Part shown: piece by piece, positions 58,669 through 64,000 of the stretch
Numbering within the stretch: the first letter of the stretch is position 1
How the letters are laid out: each line of letters begins with the position of its first letter
DNA from: Jejuia sp. UBA6058
GTDB taxonomy: Bacteria; Bacteroidota; Bacteroidia; Flavobacteriales; Flavobacteriaceae
Direction of reading: 5' to 3'
Length of the DNA stretch: 64,000 nt
NCBI GenBank assembly: GCA_002428965.1
Contig: DIYI01000012.1
Span: 186,001 to 250,000 of the forward strand
Program-made: the position numbers and the translations under genes
Notes under the pieces: generated by a model
Databases searched by the model: none
The model's input: only the letters and a program-made list of their open reading frames with translations
Told to the model about the DNA's origin: nothing

Positions 58669-59859
58669 TTAGGCAAAAATTTCGCTAATAGTTTTAGTAA
58701 AAACTTTCATTTCATCAAGCGTTCCAATACTTACTCTACACCAATTTTCATCCCAAAACTTAAATGCACGAACCGCTACATTTTTGGCGTAGATTTTATT
58801 TAGAAATGTTTTACCTTCCATTGGAATCTTAAAAATGACAAAATTGGTTTGGGATGGTAAATATTCGTAATTATTCTCTTTAAGATAGTTTAGCGTATAT
58901 GTTCTAGCTTCAGTAATTTTAGTTTTGGTACTATCTAAAAAGTCTTTATGGTCTAAGCTTGTGGTTGCTGCAGCTATTGAAGGTCCTGTAATACCCATAC
59001 CTCCACGCGTAATCTTACTTATAGTATCCAAAGTTTCGGCTTTACCAATAATATATCCTATTCTTAGACCTGCCATTCCATGTATTTTGGAAAACGTTCG
59101 CGCTACAATTACGTTTTCGCCTTCAGCAACTAAAGTATTCATAGAATCTTTCATACCATTTTCAGAAAGTTCTATATAAGCTTCGTCAACAAAAACAGGT
59201 ACTTTTTTAGATACACGTCTACAAAACCCCTTCAATTTTTTAGCATCAGTTATGGAACCTGTTGGGTTATTGGGATTACAGATGTATACAAGCTTTGTAT
59301 CCTCGTCAATACCCGCTTCCATAGCGTCTAAATCATGTTGAGAATCGTCCAATAATTTATAAGATTTCCAAGCACCGCCTACTGATTTAGCTACCACAAT
59401 AAGCGACATGTAACTTGGGTCTGCACTAACTACATTGCCTCCATTTCTAAAGAGTACCATGGCCACTTTTTCCAATAAATCTGAAGACCCAGGCCCCATT
59501 AATATTTGTTCTGGTTGAATACCCTCTTTCTCAGCAATTTTATCAATCAATTCATGTAATGTTTTCCACGCATACCTATTGCCAGTAAACACCTCATCTT
59601 GAAATGCTTTTGCTGCCTCCGGAGGCGGTCCATACGGGTTTTCATTGGCTCTTAAAATTACCATAGGCTGATTTTCCTTAACAACAGGCGGCGTAAATTC
59701 ATTAAAAACGTGTTTGGTAGGGTATAAAAATGGACTATTCGACTGTTGCGCCTTTGCTACATTTTCTGCCCAAATATCAGTCGGAATTAAGGCTAGGGCA
59801 CCCAATGATGTTCCGCCTATTTTAAGCCATTCCCTTCTTGTAAAACTTGTCGACTTCAT
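58669..59859 (-). CDS. Tat-exported HisC-like PLP aminotransferase
   Basis: The 396-residue protein starts with a twin-arginine signal (FTRREWLKIGGTSLGALALI). The rest is a class I/II fold-type I aminotransferase of the histidinol-phosphate type: RANENPYGPPPEAAKAF, GPGSSDLLEKVAMVL, YICNPNNPTGS, VFVDEAYIEL, the PLP lysine in ARTFSKIHGMAGLRIGY, and VRAFKFWDENWCRVSIG. Export of a PLP enzyme is unusual; folding before Tat transport would allow it. The natural substrate outside the cytoplasm is unknown. It forms an operon with the permease. Confidence 0.87.
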   Translation of the reverse strand: MKSTSFTRREWLKIGGTSLGALALIPTDIWAENVAKAQQSNSPFLYPTKHVFNEFTPPVVKENQPMVILRANENPYGPPPEAAKAFQDEVFTGNRYAWKTLHELIDKIAEKEGIQPEQILMGPGSSDLLEKVAMVLFRNGGNVVSADPSYMSLIVVAKSVGGAWKSYKLLDDSQHDLDAMEAGIDEDTKLVYICNPNNPTGSITDAKKLKGFCRRVSKKVPVFVDEAYIELSENGMKDSMNTLVAEGENVIVARTFSKIHGMAGLRIGYIIGKAETLDTISKITRGGMGITGPSIAAATTSLDHKDFLDSTKTKITEARTYTLNYLKENNYEYLPSQTNFVIFKIPMEGKTFLNKIYAKNVAVRAFKFWDENWCRVSIGTLDEMKVFTKTISEIFA

Positions 59860-60021
59860 ACCTTACATTTTTAAATTGAATATTTAAAAATAAGCAACTT
59901 ATTTCTAAATTTTGATTGTAATTATTTAAAAATAAGGAGTATAAATTGTTTTTTGATTAAAATTTGTAATTATATTTTGAAGTATCATCAGTGAATTTCA
60001 ATAGTTTGGAAGGTTTTTAAA

Positions 60022-60053
60022 CTAAAAAATCCCAAACATTACTGCTTGGGATT
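60022..60053 (-). terminator. Terminator after ahcY
   Basis: aatcccaa (60028-60035) pairs with ttgggatt (60046-60053). Read on the minus strand, a T6 run follows. A second small hairpin (attccttt and aaaggaat, near 60079-60099) lies between it and the ahcY stop. Confidence 0.75.
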
Positions 60054-60100
60054 GGATTTCTGTTATTTGGAATTTAAGATTCCTTTTTTCAAAGGAATTC

Positions 60101-61417
60101 TTAATATCTGTAATACTCTGGCTTAAACGGCCCTTCCACTTTTACACCAATATAATCTGCTTGATCTTCACGAAGCTCAGTCAACTCCACTCCAATTTTA
60201 GCCAAGTGTAATTTTGCTACTTTTTCATCTAAATGTTTAGGTAACATGTACACATCGTTTTCGTAGTTATCGCTATTATTCCATAACTCAATTTGAGCTA
60301 AGGTTTGGTTGGTAAAGGAGTTACTCATTACAAAACTTGGGTGACCAGTTGCACAACCAAGGTTTACTAAACGTCCTTCAGCAAGTATAATAATATCTTT
60401 CCCGTTTACGGTGTATTTATCAACCTGTGGCTTGATGGTATTTTTGGTATGACCATGGTTTTCGTTTAACCAGGCCATATCAATTTCATTATCAAAATGC
60501 CCGATATTACAAACGATAGCTTTGTCTTTTAAAGCTTCGAAATGCTTCGCTTGAACGATATCTTTGTTTCCAGTTGTAGTAATTACTATGTCTGCCACTG
60601 GTGCAACAGTTTCTAATTTTTTAACCTCAAAACCATCCATAGCAGCTTGTAATGCACAAATAGGATCTATTTCCGTCACCGTTACAATACTTCCTGCTCC
60701 TCTAAAAGACGCTGCGGTACCTTTTCCAACATCGCCATAACCACAAACAACTACGCGTTTTCCTGCTAGCATTACATCAGTAGCACGACGTATAGCATCT
60801 ACAGCACTTTCTTTACATCCGTATTTATTATCGAATTTAGATTTAGTTACAGAATCGTTTACATTTATTGCAGGTAATGGCAATGTGCCATTCTTTACAC
60901 GTTCGTATAATCTGTGAACTCCCGTAGTTGTTTCTTCACTTAAGCCTTTAATTCCAGCAACCAATTCTGGGTATTTATCCAATACCATATTGGTTAAATC
61001 GCCACCATCATCCAAAATCATATTAAGAGGCTGTCTGTCTTCTCCAAAGAAAAGTGTTTGCTCTATACACCAATCAAACTCTTCTTCAGTCATGTCTTTC
61101 CATGCATAAACAGCTGTTCCCGCGGCAGCAATAGCAGCAGCAGCTTGATCTTGGGTTGAGAAAATATTACAAGAACTCCAAGTAACTTCGGCACCAAGAG
61201 CTTGAAGTGTTTCAATTAAAACTGCAGTTTGAATCGTCATGTGTAAACACCCTGCAATTCTTGCGCCTTTTAATGGTTGAGCGTCTTTGTATTCTTCTCT
61301 CAAACTCATTAATCCGGGCATTTCAGCTTCTGCTAATTCAATTTCTTTTCTACCCCAGTCTGCTAAAGTGATATCTTTTACTTTGCTTGCAACGTAAGGA
61401 ATTGTTTTTGTACTCAT
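60101..61417 (-). CDS. ahcY: Adenosylhomocysteinase
   Basis: The 438-residue enzyme splits S-adenosylhomocysteine to adenosine and homocysteine in the methyl cycle. Motifs are GCLHMTIQTAVLIETL, WSSCNIFSTQDQAAAA, VNDSVTKSKFDN (catalytic Lys and Asp), NAD fold VVCGYGDVGKGTAA, and the C-terminal PFKPEYYRY with the NAD-contacting Lys and Tyr. The length fits the short bacterial form. It is a single-gene transcript. Confidence 0.97.
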   Translation of the reverse strand: MSTKTIPYVASKVKDITLADWGRKEIELAEAEMPGLMSLREEYKDAQPLKGARIAGCLHMTIQTAVLIETLQALGAEVTWSSCNIFSTQDQAAAAIAAAGTAVYAWKDMTEEEFDWCIEQTLFFGEDRQPLNMILDDGGDLTNMVLDKYPELVAGIKGLSEETTTGVHRLYERVKNGTLPLPAINVNDSVTKSKFDNKYGCKESAVDAIRRATDVMLAGKRVVVCGYGDVGKGTAASFRGAGSIVTVTEIDPICALQAAMDGFEVKKLETVAPVADIVITTTGNKDIVQAKHFEALKDKAIVCNIGHFDNEIDMAWLNENHGHTKNTIKPQVDKYTVNGKDIIILAEGRLVNLGCATGHPSFVMSNSFTNQTLAQIELWNNSDNYENDVYMLPKHLDEKVAKLHLAKIGVELTELREDQADYIGVKVEGPFKPEYYRY

Positions 61418-61517
61418 AGTAACTTTTTTCTTTTGTTTAAAAACCTAAAGTTGATTGGGATTAGCACAGAATTTGGTTAAATTCGCCTACCCAATTGTTT
61501 AAACTATCTAGGCGCTG

Positions 61518-61525
61518 CAAAGATA
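61518..61525 (-). promoter_or_regulatory. Candidate -7 element of ahcY
   Basis: On the minus strand TATCTTTG matches TAnnTTTG. At the 19-base distance upstream the -33 reads TAG instead of TTG. The leader would be about 95 bases. Confidence 0.5.
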
Positions 61526-61548
61526 ACTATTAAGTCTTAGAATACTAA

Positions 61549-62174
<626 letters not shown>

Positions 62175-62175
<1 letters not shown>

Positions 62176-62921
62176 TGACGATTTATCAAAACATACAGAA
62201 AGCGAAGTTGAATGGAGAAAAGCTATTTGCGGTTTTAATTGATCCTGATAAATTCACCATTGCCAATACAGCAGCTTTTATACTCAAGGTAAATATCTCT
62301 ATTGCTACCCATATTTTTATTGGAGGAAGTACGGTAGATGAAAGTTCCACAGAGCTTTTAGTACAAGAGATTAAAAAACATACCATATTACCAGTTATTT
62401 TGTTTCCGGGTGATGTATCGCAAATTACTAATGCCGCAGACGGATTACTTTTTTTATCATTACTTTCTGGAAGAAATCCGGAGTATTTAATTGGAAAACA
62501 TGTGGAGGCTGTTTCAAAATTGAGAGGTTCTAATTTAGAAGTGATCCCAACAGGTTATGTTTTAATTGACGGTGGTGTAAAAACGGCCGTTTCAAAAGTA
62601 ACTAATACGGAAGCCATTTCGAATGGAAATATTCAAACCATAATAGATACTGCCAAAGCTGGAGAATTGCTAGGGATGAAATTAATGTATTTGGAAGCTG
62701 GAAGTGGGGCAAAATACCCAGTTTTCGAGGAGATTATTCAACAAGTTAAAAATGAACTAAACATTCCCTTGATTGTTGGAGGGGGTATAAAATCTGTATC
62801 ACAACTTGAAAAAGCATATAATTCTGGAGCAGATATGGTAATTGTTGGGACTGCTTTTGAAGAGGATGAATCGTTTTTTGAGGAGATACAAAGTAGTTTA
62901 TTTTATACCCAAAAATTATGA
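62175..62921 (+). CDS. Geranylgeranylglyceryl phosphate synthase family (GGGPS/PcrB)
   Basis: The 248-residue TIM-barrel protein has LIDPDKFTI, HIFIGGSTVDE, VILFPGDVSQIT, MYLEAGSGAKYPV, LIVGGGIKSVSQL and MVIVGTAFEED. It joins a polyprenyl diphosphate to glycerol-1-phosphate. Flavobacterial members of the group II family are known and studied in vitro, but the role of this archaeal-type ether lipid step in these bacteria is not clear. It is coupled to the PPTase gene. Confidence 0.9.
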
Positions 62922-62924
62922 GGA

Positions 62925-62949
62925 GATTCCCGCCTTCGTGGGAATGACA
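62925..62949. repeat. Short palindromic repeat, GGAATGACA type, copy 2
   Basis: gattcccgccttcgtggg followed by aatgaca forms a hairpin, reverse-related to 47722-47747. It separates the GGGPS gene from the vitamin-transport genes. Confidence 0.65.
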
Positions 62950-62963
62950 AATAATATTGATTT

Positions 62964-63224
62964 ATGAAAATATCAGTCGAATTAACATTAACACCTTTGC
63001 AGAACGATTTTGAACCAGCAATTATTCATTTTATAAAAAAACTAAGAGCTTCAAACTTACAAGTATTAGAAAACCCTTTAAGCACGCAAGTTTATGGAGA
63101 TTATGATGAGGTGATGCTAATGCTTCAAACGGAAATAAAAGAAGCTTTTGAACTTATCGATAAGGGGCTACTTTACATGAAAATTGTAAAATCCGACAGA
63201 CACGATTATGAGCCCCATTTTTGA
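62964..63224 (+). CDS. Thiamine-binding-like protein (DUF77/YkoF type)
   Basis: The 86-residue protein has one ferredoxin-like domain, MKISVELTLTPLQNDFEPAI, NPLSTQVYGDYDEVM and EIKEAFELI, typical of the MTH1187/YkoF group that binds thiamine or its pyrimidine. No signal peptide. Its end overlaps the PnuC-type gene by 17 bases, which suggests a shared vitamin-uptake role. Confidence 0.82.
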   Translation: MKISVELTLTPLQNDFEPAIIHFIKKLRASNLQVLENPLSTQVYGDYDEVMLMLQTEIKEAFELIDKGLLYMKIVKSDRHDYEPHF

Positions 63225-63840
63225 TTTTTTCTTCGAACAATATTCGGAATATGAAACTGTTGATATTGTTCTTGAAATAATTGCAGTCGTTTTTGGTTTT
63301 TTATCCGTTTGGTATTCAAAACAAAATAAGGTTTTGGTGTTTCCAACAGGTATGATTAGTACTATAATATTCGTTTATCTTTTATTAAAGTGGGAGTTAT
63401 TGGGAGATATGATGATTAATGGCTACTACTTTATTATGAGCATTTATGGCTGGTTTATCTGGACCAGAAAAATTGACGCTTCGCACGTTACGCCGATTTC
63501 CAGAACCACTTCAAAAGAAAAATCAGCAAGTGTTTTAATTTTTATAGCAGCCTTGATTTTTGTGCTTTTTGTATATAAAACCTTTGATAAATGGACAAGT
63601 TGGGTAGCTTATGTTGATACTATTACTACTGCAATTTTCTTTGTTGGTATGTGGCTTATGACACGACGAAAAATAGAAAATTGGATATTTTGGATTATTG
63701 GAGATATCATATCTGTTCCACTTTATTTTTATAAAGGCTTTACGCTTACTAGCTTACAATATTTAGTCTTCACCATAATAGCTATATTTGGATATTTAGC
63801 ATGGAAAAAAATCTTGAACAACAACCTGCAACCTGCATAA
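63208..63840 (+). CDS. PnuC-family vitamin transporter
   Basis: The 210-residue protein has seven hydrophobic segments and the PnuC pattern: ILEIIAVVFGFLSVWYS, NGYYFIMSIYGWFIWTRK and the internal pair WMTRRKIENWIFWIIGDI (as WLMTRRKIENW and IFWIIGDIISVPLYFYKG). Relatives carry nicotinamide riboside (PnuC) or thiamine (PnuT). The thiamine-binding-like neighbour favours thiamine; the NadR-like kinase downstream favours nicotinamide riboside. It overlaps both genes. Confidence 0.88.
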   Translation: MSPIFDFFFEQYSEYETVDIVLEIIAVVFGFLSVWYSKQNKVLVFPTGMISTIIFVYLLLKWELLGDMMINGYYFIMSIYGWFIWTRKIDASHVTPISRTTSKEKSASVLIFIAALIFVLFVYKTFDKWTSWVAYVDTITTAIFFVGMWLMTRRKIENWIFWIIGDIISVPLYFYKGFTLTSLQYLVFTIIAIFGYLAWKKILNNNLQPA

Positions 63841-64000
63841 AAGTAGTGCTTTTTGGTCCAGAATCTACTGGAAAAACTACGCTTTCACGTCAATTGGCAC
63901 GCTATTATAACTCTATTTGGGTACCAGAATATGCACGTGAGTATCTTCAAAATAAATGGAATAACGAACGAAAAACCTGCGAACTTGAAGATTTGCTTCC
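63801..64000 (+). CDS. NadR-like P-loop kinase, N-terminal part (cut by window end)
   Basis: From ATG 63801, inside the end of the PnuC gene, the frame is open to base 64000. It encodes VVLFGPESTGKTTLSRQL (Walker A), then YYNSIWVPEYAREYL and NKWNNE, as in the ribosylnicotinamide-kinase domain of NadR. These 66 codons are only the start. It would trap the imported vitamin by phosphorylation. Confidence 0.85.
   Translation, partial: MEKNLEQQPATCIKVVLFGPESTGKTTLSRQLARYYNSIWVPEYAREYLQNKWNNERKTCELEDLL

Noticed and set aside
60079..60099. Hairpin right after the ahcY stop considered as a regulatory RNA
   Set aside because: The stem is short and AT-rich, sits in the 3' end, and a better terminator follows; no riboswitch-like structure is visible.

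Overview
The window comes from a member of the Bacteroidota, almost certainly a marine-type Flavobacteriaceae. The DNA is AT-rich. Promoters fit the Bacteroidetes pattern TTG-N19-21-TAnnTTTG where they can be read, Shine-Dalgarno sites are scarce, and many lipoproteins carry flavobacterial lipoboxes. Other family markers are the gliding genes gldE and gldD, a type IX secretion (T9SS) C-terminal tail, a CarboxypepD_reg TonB receptor, DUF4199 proteins and a bacterial GGGP synthase. This family assignment is inferred from gene content and synteny; no 16S gene is present.

Layout. 1-3274: end of gltB, then gltD (glutamate synthase), closed by a strong terminator. 3357-15501: a signalling and cell-surface region. 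Two complete but unrelated two-component systems lie in tandem: a LytS-type kinase with a LytTR regulator, and a NarX-type kinase with a NarL-type regulator. Both kinases have a signal peptide, periplasmic TPRs and one membrane helix. Each system faces, across a shared hairpin terminator, a 50-51-codon lipoprotein gene ending in the same motif, TDPPNEDLDKP(A/G)EP. A divergent run of exported proteins follows: a lipoprotein, a beta-barrel protein, a four-repeat protein, a beta-helix protein and a T9SS-tailed repeat protein. 15569-22329: central metabolism and lipids (fbp, a GNAT enzyme, aspartate kinase, an OlsF-like double acyltransferase) and two tandem CarboxypepD_reg paralogues. 22347-23948: a small arsenic-type cluster without an efflux pump, with a readable ArsR operator overlapping its promoter. 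24059-28912: small membrane, VOC and DUF proteins, a membrane-anchored LuxR-type protein and a 2-hydroxyacid dehydrogenase, then tRNA-Gln. 29256-38983: a DUF2723 membrane enzyme, a polysaccharide deacetylase, a cysteine-free thioredoxin-fold protein, a phosphoesterase and polA. 39558-47524: the conserved block rng, a 30-residue basic miniprotein, HU, mutY, ssb, gldE and gldD. It is interrupted between mutY and ssb by accessory lipoprotein modules flanked by an exact 54-bp duplicate of the mutY 3' end. 47775-50835: an HMA lipoprotein, an EamA permease, rplU fused to a helix-hairpin-helix tail, and rpmA. 51054-57422: a TonB receptor with a beta-propeller phytase, then two coupled exported proteins that look like an NlpC/P60-type and a caspase-like (clan CD) cysteine hydrolase. 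57539-61417: a permease, a Tat-exported aminotransferase and ahcY. 61549-64000: a phosphopantetheinyl transferase, GGGP synthase, a thiamine-binding-like protein, a PnuC-type transporter and a NadR-like kinase cut by the window end.

The most promising candidate for an undescribed system is the duplicated arrangement of small lipoprotein facing a TPR-kinase/regulator pair (4317-10062), possibly a secreted or envelope peptide read by TPR sensor kinases, with the adjacent surface-protein genes as likely output. Second is the accessory island at the mutY 3' end. Third is the paired hydrolase operon, whose first gene seems to lack a normal start codon. Three copies of an intergenic repeat bounded by GCGTTA/TAACGC mark other variable gaps.
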